A stretch of 64,000 nt of DNA from Hyphomicrobiales bacterium (GCA_900468805.1 UEIF01000023.1:44548-108547); one strand, 5' to 3'. Positions 7,515-17,297 are shown, counted from the first letter of the stretch. Notes: generated by a model from the letters alone, not told the origin. Translations and numbers: made by a program.

Positions 7515-10500
7515 TTATCCGGTGCTGACCGCCTCCAGTGCTTTCTTCAGCTCTTCCAATCCGTGCGGCTTGGGGAGCAAGGCGGTTCGCGTGCTGTCTG
7601 GCATTTCTGGCCCGTGGCTCGCGCCCGTCGCGAAGACAATGCCGATGTCGGGCCATCTGGTCCTGACGTAGCGGCAGAACTCCTCGCCAGACATTCCCGG
7701 CAGGCCGAGGTCGGTGATCAGAATATCTGTACCGCCCTCCGCGATCAAAGGTAGCGCTTCCTCTGCAGAACCTGCTTCCAGGACGTCGCAGCCAAGGTCG
7801 GCGAGCATGTCGGCAGTCGCCATTCGGATCAGCATATCGTCTTCAACGAGCAGGACGCGCCTTTGCCTTTTTTCCCGCGTTGCCGGCTCCGGGACTTTTC
7901 TTTTCGGATTGGGTCTGCCACCAGCAGATGTTGTCCCTCTTTCCATCTCAAGAACCTGGCGGATCTTTCGTGCGAGCGCCTCGCGCGTGTATGGTTTCGA
8001 AAGCAGCTGTACGCCTGGGTCAAGCCTGCCGCCGTGAACGATGGAATTCTCCGTATAGCCGGAGGTGAACAACACGGCGATGCCCGGGAGCCGTTCCTTT
8101 GCTTTCCTGGTCATCTCGCTGCTCTTGAGCGGCCCGGGCATGACGACATCGGTAAACAGCATATCAATATGGATGCCGCTTTCGATGATGTTCAGCGCAG
8201 CAGTCGCGTCTGGCGCCTTCAAGACCCGGTAGCCCAGCTCTTGCAGCATCTCGACCACTGTTGTCCGCACGCCCTCGTCGTCTTCGGCGACAAGGACCGT
8301 TTCCGGGCCGCCTTCGACGGGAATGTCGTTCGTTGAGACCTCAAGATCTTCCTGCTGCATGGAACGAGGAAGATACATCTTCACCGTCGTGCCCTGACCA
8401 AGTTCGCTGTAGATCTTCACGTGCCCGCCGCTCTGCTTGACGAAACCGTAGACCATGGAAAGGCCAAGGCCGGTGCCTTTGCCTTCCGGCTTCGTCGAGA
8501 AGAATGGTTCGAACACCTTCTCGATCAGTTCGGGCGCCATGCCCATTCCGGTGTCGGTGACGGCGACGACGACATATTGTCCGGGCTCGACCTCCTGGTG
8601 CTGCCGCGCGTAGGCATCGTCGATATAGGCATTGCCCGCTTCGATGGTCAGCTTTCCGAAACCGTCCATTGCGTCACGCGCGTTGATGGCGAGATTAAGA
8701 AGGGCGTTCTCGATTTGCATCGGGTCGACCAGCGTATTCCACAGGCCCCCCGTAACGATGGTCTCGACCTCAATCCCCTCGCCGATGGTCCGGCGCAGCA
8801 TCTCGTCCATCCCGCGGATCAGCCGGCCAGCATTGACGACCCGCGGATCGAGCGCCTGCCGGCGGCCGAAGGCGAGCAGTTGCGATGCGAGCTTGGATCC
8901 GCGATCGACGCCCGCGAGCGCGTTGGTGATCTTACGCTGCGCCCGTTCGTTTCCGACGACGTCCTTGCCAAGCAACTGCAGATTGCCTGCAATCACCTGC
9001 AGCAGATTGTTGAAGTCATGGGCGACACCGCCGGTCAGATTTCCGATCGCCTCCATCTTCTGCGCTTGCTGAAGAGCCAATTCGGTCCGGCGCAGGTTGG
9101 CGGCAGCCTCCCGCTCTTCGGTTACATCGCGGCCAACCGCATGAATGAACGCCTCATCCGGCACGGCCGTCCAGGAAATGAGCCGGTAGCCTCCATCCCG
9201 CTTCTGATAGCGGTTCTCGAAGGAGAACGTCGTCGCACCGCTGCCGAGCCTAGCGACTTGCGAAAGCGTGGCTGCCCGGTCGTCTGGATGAACAAAGTCC
9301 ATGAACGAACGCCCGACCAGTTCGTCCTCTTCCCAACCGAAGATACTCTTCCACGCCGGATTGACGGCGGTGATGTTTGCCTGGAAATCGGCAACGAGCA
9401 TGATATCCGTCGACAGCCGCCACATGCGGTCGCGATCGGCGGTCCGCTCCGCCACCCGTTGCTCCAAGGTCTCGTTTAAGGCTTCGAGCTTGGCGCGCGT
9501 CTCGCGCTGTTCCTCGATGTCCGTATTGGTTCCGATCCAGCGCACGACTTTACCCTCGTCGTCCTTGGTCGGAACAGCCCGGGCGATGTGCCAGCGGTAC
9601 CGCCCGTCTGCCCGCCGCAGCCGGAACTCCGTTTCATAGGGCTGATCGGCATCAAGAGCGGCCTGCCAACGCTCAGCTACGCCGGCACGGTCGTCCGGAT
9701 GGACGATGTCGGTCCAACGGTTGTTATCGAGATCACCTTCATGAACCCCGGAATATTCGTAGACACGCCCGTTGAACCAGTCGAGTTCTCCGTCAGGTTT
9801 GGCGGTCCAGACGTGATTGGGGATCGCCTGTGCCAGCGCCTTGAACCGCGCTTCGCTTTCCCGCAGCTCCCGCTCGGCCCGGCGCCGGTCGGTCACATCC
9901 TGAACGACTCCGACAAACCGGATCGGATTGCCGTCGCTGTCGGTCTCGAACTCGCCACGCCGGGCAATAAAGCGCTTGCGCCCATTGTCGGCGCGACGGA
10001 TGCGGTACTCGACGTTCAACGGCGATGTTCCCGTGGAACGGGTGCGCGCGTTAGACCCGATCTCGCGGTCCTCCTCAACCACGAGTTCTTCCACCCGTTC
10101 GATGGAGATCTCATCGTCCTCCGGAAGCCCGTAGATCTTGCAGAATTCAGGCGTCGGATTGAGCAGATTGGTGGTGAGGTCAAGCGAGAAGACGCCGACA
10201 CGGCCCGCTTCCTGCGCGCGCCGAAGCCGAGCTTCAGCTTCCTTGAGCGCTTGTGCCGCGAGGTGCTCCTCGGTCCTGTCTCGCAGCACCTTGACCAGCC
10301 CGACCGGCTTTCCCTCGGGGTCTCGAAGAGGACTGATCTCGCCGTTCGCCCAGAAGCGTGCGCCAGACTTGCGCATGTGCCATCGTTCGTGGTGGGCGGT
10401 CCCAAGCTCGAGCGCAGCGTCCATTGCCTCACGTGCCCGGTCGGATGCACGATCCTCCGGCGTGAACAGCATCTCCCAATGAATGCCGACAACCTCGTCT

Positions 10501-11510
10501 TCCGTCCAGCCGAAGATCCGTCGTGCACCCTCGTTCCAGCGCAGGATGCGGCCGTTCAAATCAAGCGCCAGGATCGCGTAGTCGACCGCCCCGTCAAGGA
10601 CCTGCCGGGTCTCGCGTTCGCTTGCCTTCAGTGCCTCCTCCGCAGCGACGCGGTCCGACACATCCGAGCCCTGCGCGAAGATGCCGACGACCTCTCTATC
10701 GGTGCTCAAGATCGGCTGATAGACCAGGTCGACATATTTCCGCTCTACGGGTGCGTCGGCAGACAGCTGAAAGTCGACCGCAAGCGCCTTGCCCTCATAG
10801 GCGATGCCTGTCCGATAGACCTCGTCGAGCCGCTCGAAATAGCCTTGCCCGCGAAGATCAGGCAGTGCATCGCGCACGGACATCCCCACCACATCGCGAT
10901 GTCCGATCAGTTGCCTGTATGCTGCATTCGTCAGTTCGAAGACGTGGTCCGGGCCATGCATCAAGGCAACGAAGCCGGGAGCCTGCGCGAACATCCGACG
11001 CAGGCGCTCCTGCTCCCCGTTGCGCCACCGCTGCGCCTCCACCTTGGCGGTTGTCTCGACCACGATTGCCATCACGCCGCACGGCTTGCCATCCTCCCCG
11101 ATGATCGGCGAGTAGTCGAGGTTCATGAACACCTGTTCGGGATTGCCCGATCGATGAAGGGTCAGTTCCTGATCCTGGTAGGCCAACGTCTTGCCAGAAA
11201 GGCCGACTTTCATCACGTTATCGTTGAAGTCGGCGACTTCAGGCCACCCCTCCCGCACCTTGGAACCGAGAAGTTGCGGATGACGGGCGCCGGCGAAGAC
11301 CGAGTAAGCGTCGTTGTATATCATGATCCCGTCGTCACCCCAGAGCGTCACGATTGGCACGGGCGACTGCAGGATCGTCGTCGTCGTCATCTTGACGATC
11401 TGCGGCCATTTTGCCGGAGGACCGAGCGATGTCCTCGTCCAGTCGAAGTTCCGGATCTGGGTGGCTAGCTCGCCGTCGTGAGCGAGAAAGTCGAATGGTT
11501 GGGATGTCAT
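7515..11510 (-). CDS. Giant hybrid histidine kinase with six PAS domains and two receivers
   Basis: About 1331 residues, all cytoplasmic. Near the N-terminus is an FDWTRTSLGPPAKWP signature found in many PAS-hybrid kinases. Then come roughly six PAS/PAC units (about 40-150, 165-290, 300-420, 425-545, 555-680, 700-815), a HisKA box with the phospho-His in GGVAHDFNNLL, an ATPase domain (GTGLGLSMVYGF) and two C-terminal receivers with acceptors in FTDVVMPG and ITDLGLPG. The ATG at 11510 is chosen over 11549 because residues before it do not belong to the fold. The same core recurs in the 17.9-20.3 kb kinase, so the two are paralogues. Autophosphorylation followed by an internal relay is expected. 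Ligands are unknown. Confidence 0.88.
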   Translation of the reverse strand: MTSQPFDFLAHDGELATQIRNFDWTRTSLGPPAKWPQIVKMTTTTILQSPVPIVTLWGDDGIMIYNDAYSVFAGARHPQLLGSKVREGWPEVADFNDNVMKVGLSGKTLAYQDQELTLHRSGNPEQVFMNLDYSPIIGEDGKPCGVMAIVVETTAKVEAQRWRNGEQERLRRMFAQAPGFVALMHGPDHVFELTNAAYRQLIGHRDVVGMSVRDALPDLRGQGYFERLDEVYRTGIAYEGKALAVDFQLSADAPVERKYVDLVYQPILSTDREVVGIFAQGSDVSDRVAAEEALKASERETRQVLDGAVDYAILALDLNGRILRWNEGARRIFGWTEDEVVGIHWEMLFTPEDRASDRAREAMDAALELGTAHHERWHMRKSGARFWANGEISPLRDPEGKPVGLVKVLRDRTEEHLAAQALKEAEARLRRAQEAGRVGVFSLDLTTNLLNPTPEFCKIYGLPEDDEISIERVEELVVEEDREIGSNARTRSTGTSPLNVEYRIRRADNGRKRFIARRGEFETDSDGNPIRFVGVVQDVTDRRRAERELRESEARFKALAQAIPNHVWTAKPDGELDWFNGRVYEYSGVHEGDLDNNRWTDIVHPDDRAGVAERWQAALDADQPYETEFRLRRADGRYRWHIARAVPTKDDEGKVVRWIGTNTDIEEQRETRAKLEALNETLEQRVAERTADRDRMWRLSTDIMLVADFQANITAVNPAWKSIFGWEEDELVGRSFMDFVHPDDRAATLSQVARLGSGATTFSFENRYQKRDGGYRLISWTAVPDEAFIHAVGRDVTEEREAAANLRRTELALQQAQKMEAIGNLTGGVAHDFNNLLQVIAGNLQLLGKDVVGNERAQRKITNALAGVDRGSKLASQLLAFGRRQALDPRVVNAGRLIRGMDEMLRRTIGEGIEVETIVTGGLWNTLVDPMQIENALLNLAINARDAMDGFGKLTIEAGNAYIDDAYARQHQEVEPGQYVVVAVTDTGMGMAPELIEKVFEPFFSTKPEGKGTGLGLSMVYGFVKQSGGHVKIYSELGQGTTVKMYLPRSMQQEDLEVSTNDIPVEGGPETVLVAEDDEGVRTTVVEMLQELGYRVLKAPDATAALNIIESGIHIDMLFTDVVMPGPLKSSEMTRKAKERLPGIAVLFTSGYTENSIVHGGRLDPGVQLLSKPYTREALARKIRQVLEMERGTTSAGGRPNPKRKVPEPATREKRQRRVLLVEDDMLIRMATADMLADLGCDVLEAGSAEEALPLIAEGGTDILITDLGLPGMSGEEFCRYVRTRWPDIGIVFATGASHGPEMPDSTRTALLPKPHGLEELKKALEAVSTG

Positions 11511-11612
11511 GGAATCCGGTTCACTGATGGTCCGGCCTATGTAGGGCACCGGTCCGATTACGGAAAGCTCCGGCAGATGAGTTTCCTTTAAGAGTTCAGA
11601 GCGTTGTTGAGG

Positions 11613-11796
11613 TCATGCAATCCAACCATCAGCATCATGGGTCGGCGGCGAAAGCAGGAAGCCGACCGCTTCATAGAAGGCTCGTGCGTCATCGGAAATC
11701 ACATGTACGACTACGCCGCGAATTCCAAGGATGTCAGCGGCATTGAGCAGGCGTAAGCCCGCGTCGCGCACGAGCGCCTTACCGATACTGCACCCC
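11613..11796 (-). pseudogene. C-terminal remnant of a GNAT acetyltransferase
   Basis: The minus strand reads as 60 codons: GCSIGKALVRDAGLRLL, then GVVVHVISDDARAFYEAVGF, then a TGA. This is the acetyl-CoA-binding loop and final strands of a GNAT enzyme, of the kind found in GNAT-type toxins and small acetyltransferases. Everything upstream of the CoA loop is missing; the adjoining DNA (above 11797) is AT-rich and non-coding. It cannot be functional. Confidence 0.55.
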
Positions 11797-11893
11797 CTGG
11801 CGTTAAGTCATTGAAAAATGATTCGTTTTAACTCGGAACAATTCGCTGCCGAATCACTTAAATTGTTTGAGTTGCGTCCGGAGTGTCGATGTC

Positions 11894-12123
11894 ATGGCGG
11901 GTTCAAGAGCCAATTGGAAGCGCTACAGGTTGGGAGAGGTTTCCTGTCCGATGGCGCTCTATACCGCCGCATCGTCCTCCGAATGGATCGCGGTCAATAC
12001 GCTGAACCGCAAGACCGGCAACAGGGTCAATCGCGAGTTTATCGACAGCGAGACGGGCGATCCCGTCGAGCGCGAGGATCAGGTCAAAGGGTATGAGGTC
12101 GAGAACGGCCAATATGTCGTGAC
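11894..12123 (+). pseudogene. N-terminal remnant of a Ku DNA-end-binding protein
   Basis: From the ATG at 11894 the product begins MAGSRANWKRYRLGEVSCP and continues through ALYTAASSSEWIAVN, TLNRKTGNRV and DPVEREDQVKGYEVENGQYV. This matches the first 75-80 residues of bacterial Ku (about 260-290 residues), the end-binding partner of LigD in non-homologous end joining. After about base 12123 the frame no longer resembles Ku. A different frame (12119 to a TGA near 12228) is open but unrelated by eye. No ligD is nearby. It is a truncated, non-functional copy. Confidence 0.7.
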
Positions 12124-12355
12124 ATCGGGGCGATTGACAAGGCATTCTGGATTGCGGTCGAGATCGACGGCGCCGTATTCGTTGGCGACCTCGCGGCCCC
12201 GATCATCATCCGTGTCGCACAGACCTGAAGACGCGCTCCGTCTTCTGTCACGATCTTCGCGTGATGCCCGCCCATCAAGGCAATCACTGAAACCTCGCCA
12301 GAATGTGAACTACTATTAACTTGAAACACAACAGGCAAAACGCTTTATCCGAGCA

Positions 12356-12709
12356 ATGAATTCGAAGCACTTCATCTGGACAACGAGCATCGCGGCTTTG
12401 ACGGCATGCTCACATATCGAGCCGCTTGAGACGCCCCTCGCCCAGTCAGCAATCTCGCACCAGGCGCTTTTGACCGATCAAGCGGTGATCGCAGACACAG
12501 TCGGTCGCGGTGCTGTCGGTGCAACTGCGCTCGCTTGGGCCAACCCATCCACAGGCAGCGCGGGCGTTATCGAACAAATAGATGCTGGTAACGATGGACC
12601 GGACGGATGTCGCGGTTTTGTAACCAGTCGGCAATCACTCGACGGCATGACGCGCGTCGACGGCGTAGCCTGCCCGTCTGGGGATAGTTGGAAACTGGGC
12701 GGGCAATAG
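12356..12709 (+). CDS. Small lipoprotein, surface-antigen-like C-terminus
   Basis: A 117-residue protein with a lipoprotein signal: after a short hydrophobic run the lipobox LTAC places the lipidated Cys at residue 18. The end (CRGFVTSRQSLDGMTRVDG, then a short acceptor strand to SWKLGGQ) resembles the last part of 17-kDa surface antigens (the Rickettsia 17-kDa/RT0821-like group), where a variable region precedes this strand pair. It would be exported and membrane-attached. It is monocistronic and followed about 140 bases later by an exported hydrolase on the same strand. Its role is unknown. Confidence 0.6.
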   Translation: MNSKHFIWTTSIAALTACSHIEPLETPLAQSAISHQALLTDQAVIADTVGRGAVGATALAWANPSTGSAGVIEQIDAGNDGPDGCRGFVTSRQSLDGMTRVDGVACPSGDSWKLGGQ

Positions 12710-12847
12710 GGTATCCTACTCCTACCCTAGCGCCTTGGATTATATCCGCTAGAATCGCAGCGGTGGTATCTTCGCTTGAGTGCGAGGTGACCTGGCTCGG
12801 TGAGGGAGACTAAATGACTTCATCGCCCCGAAGTGAAGGATCGCGTC

Positions 12848-13732
12848 ATGTTGAATTCCAAAACATTATTCGTGGCTTCGTCTCTGACGGCATTGGCGAT
12901 TGCAGCCTCCGCCTCCGGGCAAATGCCTCCGCAGCAGCCGGACTCAAGGGCCTTTAAAATTGGTTCCCTCGATTTGGTTTCCTTGCACGACGCCCAGTTC
13001 GTACTGCCGAACGACGGCAAGATCTTCGGTGTCGGCCACTCCACAGCGGAAATTGGTGAACTACTAAAGGCAGCGGGTGCGCCCACCGATACCGTCACGC
13101 TGAGCGTGGATGCGTTGTTGGTGAAAGAGCCAAAGCACGTGATCCTGATCGATACTGGGGTCGGCGGAGCGCTCCAGCAGTCCCTCGCTCAGACAGGCAC
13201 CAAGCCGGAAGAAGTTACCGACATTCTGATAACCCATTCGCATCCAGACCACATCGGCGGTCTTGTTAAGGACGGGAAGCTGGCCTTCCCCAAGGCAACG
13301 ATCCGCATGTCCTCGGCGGAATGGGCATTCGCCAAGAAGAACGCCCAGCTTGCGGACATCGTCAAGGTGATCGACGATAACGTGAAGACCTTCGAGCCGG
13401 GCGTGGAGGTTGTGCCACAAATAACTTCGGTCAGCTTAATGGGCCACACACCGGGCCATGTCGGCTATGAAATCGTATCCGGCAAGGGGAAGCTACTGGA
13501 CATCGGAGACACGGTTCACAGCTCGATCATCTCGCTTGTAGAACCGGAATGGCCAGTTGGGTTCGACAATGACGAAAAAGGCGGCGAGAAGAACCGCATC
13601 GACACCTTGAAGAAACTAGCGAAGGACAACGAACTCGTATTCACGCCGCACTTTCCCTTCCCAGGCGTTGGTCGCATCACAGCCGACGGCGATCACTTCT
13701 CGTGGGAGCCGAGCCTCCCGGCAGCGAAGTAA
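12848..13732 (+). CDS. Exported MBL-fold metallo-hydrolase
   Basis: About 294 residues beginning with a Sec signal (LFVASSLTALAIAASASG), so periplasmic. The metallo-beta-lactamase metal motif reads THSHPDHIGG (two His, Asp, His), a further His lies in GHTPGHVGY, and an Asp lies in LDIGDTVH. A terminal His in TPHFPFPG completes the usual ligands. GAAGTGAAGGA precedes the ATG at 12848 at good distance. The overall type resembles quorum-quenching lactonases and exported MBL proteins, but the substrate cannot be read from sequence. It is alone on its strand. Confidence 0.82.
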   Translation: MLNSKTLFVASSLTALAIAASASGQMPPQQPDSRAFKIGSLDLVSLHDAQFVLPNDGKIFGVGHSTAEIGELLKAAGAPTDTVTLSVDALLVKEPKHVILIDTGVGGALQQSLAQTGTKPEEVTDILITHSHPDHIGGLVKDGKLAFPKATIRMSSAEWAFAKKNAQLADIVKVIDDNVKTFEPGVEVVPQITSVSLMGHTPGHVGYEIVSGKGKLLDIGDTVHSSIISLVEPEWPVGFDNDEKGGEKNRIDTLKKLAKDNELVFTPHFPFPGVGRITADGDHFSWEPSLPAAK

Positions 13733-14157
13733 CTCGGAATTGGGGGCTTGAATTGGATCGCGATCGCCAGCAACCAAGCCTCATCCCGGAACGCGTTAAG
13801 TGGCGAGCGTTGACTTCAGACCTGAATGCGACTGGCCATCTCGGACACGTTCGACGGCGGAGGAAAGGATGGGTCACCTCTCTTCCGTCAACGCGTTCGG
13901 ATCGACGGCGCGGATCAGGCAGTCTTCGTGGGAATTCTGGAACGGATGTCCTTGGGAGTGAATGTAACGTCCCGGAGGCAGCGAACCGGTGGCTTCAAGT
14001 GTCTTCTCGCTCGAGCCCCCGCTGCGTCCCCATTTCGAGCCTTGGACGCTTCGTACGCATGCTCGACCGCGCCTTCCGGATGATCATTTTTTCGGGCTTT
14101 GGCATTCGTATGTAACGGGTTTCTACTTCGGTCATCGCGAACCCCGCGTTACCCTGT
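13733..14157. other. Intergenic stretch between the MBL hydrolase and the GGDEF gene
   Basis: No gene is supported. A minus-strand frame from about 14130 down to 13929 is open for some 65 codons but shows no motif and no ribosome site. The two flanking genes converge here. Confidence 0.4.
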
Positions 14158-15582
14158 CTACCCGAATGAACGAACCGCCTGGATAGTCGAGCGCTGGGGC
14201 ACAACGAAGATGTTCCCCCTTCCCTTTCTTTTCGCGGCGTATAGGGCCTCGTCTGCCCTCCGAAGCGCGCTAGCGCAGCTTTCGGCATTGTTTTCGGCCA
14301 CATCCGCCAATCCGAACGACGCTCCGATTGTCACTTGCCCGCATGCAAGACTGTACGGGGCCGACAAGCTGGATGACAGGGTGCGGCACGAACGAACAGC
14401 CTCCTTTTCTGAAACGGACGGCATCAGGATCGCGAACTCGTCCCCACCCAAACGGAAAACCAAATCGCCTTCGCGGGAGCCCGTTTCGAGACGCCTGGAT
14501 ACCTCTCTCAGCAACTCGTCGCCGGCCGCATGACCGTGTCGATCATTGACGAGTTTGAAGCCATCCAAATCGAGACACACCACCGATAATCGACCGGACC
14601 CGGACAGCCGCGCAAACTCCGTGTCGATGAGCGAACGGTTGGCAAGACCGGTCAGGAAGTCGTGGGTGGCGGCATGGCGCATTTGCCGTTCCGCATCAAG
14701 CAGCGAGGCCACGGTTCGACGTGACGACCAGACAGCGGCTGCACCACCTATAACGAGCACGACCGCGACGGTGGCGACAAGCGGTAGTGATTGTAGGAGA
14801 AGGTCGCGTGCAGGGGTTGGCGAGCGCCATGACAGGACTTCGGTCCGGCCGTCTTCCCCCACCGCGATCTCTACGCGCGAGCGGTCAGGCGCAACCGAGC
14901 CGAGTGGGCCCACTGCGGCGGCGTCCAGAAGAAACCGGTCTCCGAGAAACGCTTGCAGGCTCCCAGCGATGGGAACGGCAGAGACAAGGACGGGCGCTCG
15001 GCTTCCGCGCGGCGTCGACGTCTTGAAATCCGGTTGGAAGAGGCTCGCAGTAAGGAGAACAGCGTCGGACCCCAGCACCTCGATCTTGCTGAAAGCAATG
15101 GGATCTGGAATACCAGCCTTTTTCGGTGCCTTTTCCTCCGCTCGCACCTTATCCACGAGGGCGCGCGCGCCAGTCACCACGGATTTGGATCCACGGGCGA
15201 AAAACGGCCTTTCAGCAACCTCGTCGGCGATTTTCGAGTAGATGATACGATCCTCTGGATCGAGAATGGCAGCAAATCGCGTCCGGGATGTTCCGATCAG
15301 GGAGGCGCCAATGTTGCGGTCCGCCCACTCTGCGTCGAAGCTGTTGTCGATCCTCGCGATCGACTCGTCCCAGATCGTCCAGGCTGTAAGGGCAAACTCA
15401 ACGTCGGAAACCCAAATCGAGATGTTTCGTTTGACGAGCGTTTCCTCGCGATTTCTAATCTTCGCGTCGAGTTGGGCCACTCCGAAATACGGTATGGCCG
15501 CAAGCCCTGCGATCAGCAGAGCAATCGCGATTATCGCGGGACCGACCAGCTTGAAATGTGTGAAGCGTGTAGCCACGGCCAT
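14158..15582 (-). CDS. Membrane diguanylate cyclase with CHASE4-like sensor
   Basis: A 474-residue protein. The first membrane helix spans about residues 11-33. A periplasmic sensor of about 210 residues follows (SDVEFALTAWTIWDESIA and a following DxxW-type pattern suggest CHASE4), then a second helix (about 265-287). The cytoplasmic GGDEF domain is complete: RLGGDEF active loop, YxxK-like end, and the product-inhibition I-site RxxD (REGD) exactly five residues before GGDEF. It should make cyclic di-GMP from two GTP and be feedback-inhibited. No EAL domain is present. It is divergent to the FabMG-like gene and has no partner in an operon. Confidence 0.88.
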   Translation of the reverse strand: MAVATRFTHFKLVGPAIIAIALLIAGLAAIPYFGVAQLDAKIRNREETLVKRNISIWVSDVEFALTAWTIWDESIARIDNSFDAEWADRNIGASLIGTSRTRFAAILDPEDRIIYSKIADEVAERPFFARGSKSVVTGARALVDKVRAEEKAPKKAGIPDPIAFSKIEVLGSDAVLLTASLFQPDFKTSTPRGSRAPVLVSAVPIAGSLQAFLGDRFLLDAAAVGPLGSVAPDRSRVEIAVGEDGRTEVLSWRSPTPARDLLLQSLPLVATVAVVLVIGGAAAVWSSRRTVASLLDAERQMRHAATHDFLTGLANRSLIDTEFARLSGSGRLSVVCLDLDGFKLVNDRHGHAAGDELLREVSRRLETGSREGDLVFRLGGDEFAILMPSVSEKEAVRSCRTLSSSLSAPYSLACGQVTIGASFGLADVAENNAESCASALRRADEALYAAKRKGRGNIFVVPQRSTIQAVRSFG

Positions 15583-15908
15583 CTTTCTCTCTATGCGTGG
15601 CGCACACCGTTGCGTCTTCGCGTTACTTCCGCGTTATCGACAATACGCAATCTGCCTGAGCGGTTAACACGCCATGTATATTGCCCAAGGTTGGGACAAC
15701 GAGGGTTTAGTACCACGCGACGGATCAGCGTAATTGCCTCTCTAGCTTGATCCTCCTAAGCGAAAAGTGTGGTCCCAAACTGCGTACAGCGACCGTCGGG
15801 TCTTCGTGAAGCTTCACGTTTCGACATGATCCGTCACTTTAAATGACTTTCCATCGAGAACGGTTGTGTTCAATTACCCATTATCGACTATTGGAGCGGT
15901 TACTCGAC
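15583..15908. other. Divergent upstream region
   Basis: These 326 bases separate the divergently transcribed GGDEF gene (minus) and FabMG-like gene (plus) and should hold both promoters. I see no clear operator or hairpin. Confidence 0.4.
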
Positions 15909-17297
15909 ATGGAAAAACCGATTGCACTGGAGAGCATCTCCGAAAACACGGTGTTTCGAAAGGGCGACGTCTTCGTTCTCTTCGGCGAATTGTTCGGTCG
16001 CGGTTACGCGACCGGCCTTCTCGATCAAGCGCGGAAAGCCGGGATGCAAATCGTTGGAATTACGGTCGGGCGGCGCGACGAAAAGAATGCCCTTCGGCCC
16101 CTGACCGACGATGAACTCGGCGAAGCGGAAGCAAGGCTCGGCGGAACAATCATAAACGTTCCGCTGATGGCTGGCTTCGATCTCGATGCGCCTGCGAATG
16201 GTCCCACGCCTACCGACCTCCTGGCTGGGCTCACTTTGGAAAGCTGGGAGAGTGAAAAGCTCGACTGGGAATACATCGCAAAATGCCAGGACGTAGCTAC
16301 CACACGGTTCACAAAGTCACTGTCGCAGGTCATGGCCACCCTCGACGGCATGATAGCTGACGGGCGCAACGTCTTCTTTGCCCATACGATGGCCGGAGGC
16401 ATTCCCAAGGCAAAAGTCTTCCTAGTCGTCGCCAATAGAATCTACAAGGGAACGGGTCCCCGGCATATGTCGTCGCAAGCCTTGGTCGAAAGCGATATGG
16501 GCAAACTGATCCTTCGCAATTTCGACGAGGTGTCGGCAAACACCTTCCGCCATCTTATCGATTTCAGCGCGGCGATCCGGGAACGCATTGAATCCTCGGG
16601 CGGCCAGGTCAGGTACACGGCATATGGTTATCACGGCACGGGTATCCTCATCGACGGAGAATACCGGTGGCAGACATACACAAACTACACTCAGGGCTAC
16701 GCCAAGATGCGCCTCGAAGGCATTGCGGAGGATGCATGGGCGATGGGCGTGAAGGCGAGCGTCTACAACTGTCCCGAGATTCGGACCAATTCATCCGACG
16801 TGTTCACCGGCATTGAACTGCCTCTGATTCCCATACTGCTTGCACTGAAGAAGGAACACGGCGGCGAATGGGCAGCTGAACAATGGCAGAAGTGCCAAGA
16901 GCTTTTGTCGGATGGTTTCACTTTAGATGATGTAGTTCGCAAGATCAGCGAGTTGCAGGCGAGCGAAGTCATGACTCCGTTCTATAATTTCTCCGCTTGG
17001 CCGATGCCTAATAACCAGGCACAGGCCGATCTGACGATCGGGACGTCGAACGAGATCACCTCAATGCACCGTGACAGCAAGGTCATGATCAGCGATCTCC
17101 TGAGCGCGTTGGTCGTGGAAGCGACCGGACAATTGATTTTCGGTGCATCGTCTTCACCTTCCGGCTCAGTGCGGTGGCTTAACCACGACATCGTGGCCCG
17201 CCGCCTCAACGCTTCTCACGGAGAATACGAGACGGCATCGAAAGTGAAAACACGGCAGTTGCACGATGACGCTGCATCAAGGCGGGAAATTGCCTAA
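15909..17297 (+). CDS. FabMG-like enoyl-ACP reductase family protein
   Basis: About 462 residues from the ATG at 15909; an upstream start at 15843 has no support. The N-terminus has a Rossmann-like strand-turn-helix (DVFVLFGELFGRGYATGLLDQA) and a second strand with a basic tail (QIVGITVGRR), as expected for a dinucleotide site. Length and general pattern match proteins annotated as the FabMG family in Rhizobiales, reported as metagenome-derived enoyl-ACP reductases. The name is from memory and not checked. No fatty-acid genes are near. An in-frame region YTAYGYHGTGILIDGEYRW is probably part of the active site. It is transcribed alone. Confidence 0.5.
   Translation: MEKPIALESISENTVFRKGDVFVLFGELFGRGYATGLLDQARKAGMQIVGITVGRRDEKNALRPLTDDELGEAEARLGGTIINVPLMAGFDLDAPANGPTPTDLLAGLTLESWESEKLDWEYIAKCQDVATTRFTKSLSQVMATLDGMIADGRNVFFAHTMAGGIPKAKVFLVVANRIYKGTGPRHMSSQALVESDMGKLILRNFDEVSANTFRHLIDFSAAIRERIESSGGQVRYTAYGYHGTGILIDGEYRWQTYTNYTQGYAKMRLEGIAEDAWAMGVKASVYNCPEIRTNSSDVFTGIELPLIPILLALKKEHGGEWAAEQWQKCQELLSDGFTLDDVVRKISELQASEVMTPFYNFSAWPMPNNQAQADLTIGTSNEITSMHRDSKVMISDLLSALVVEATGQLIFGASSSPSGSVRWLNHDIVARRLNASHGEYETASKVKTRQLHDDAASRREIA

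Noticed and set aside
9588..11468. A 626-codon plus-strand frame opposite the giant hybrid kinase
   Set aside because: It mirrors the GC-rich third positions of the kinase gene and shows no motif. The kinase on the other strand is clearly real.
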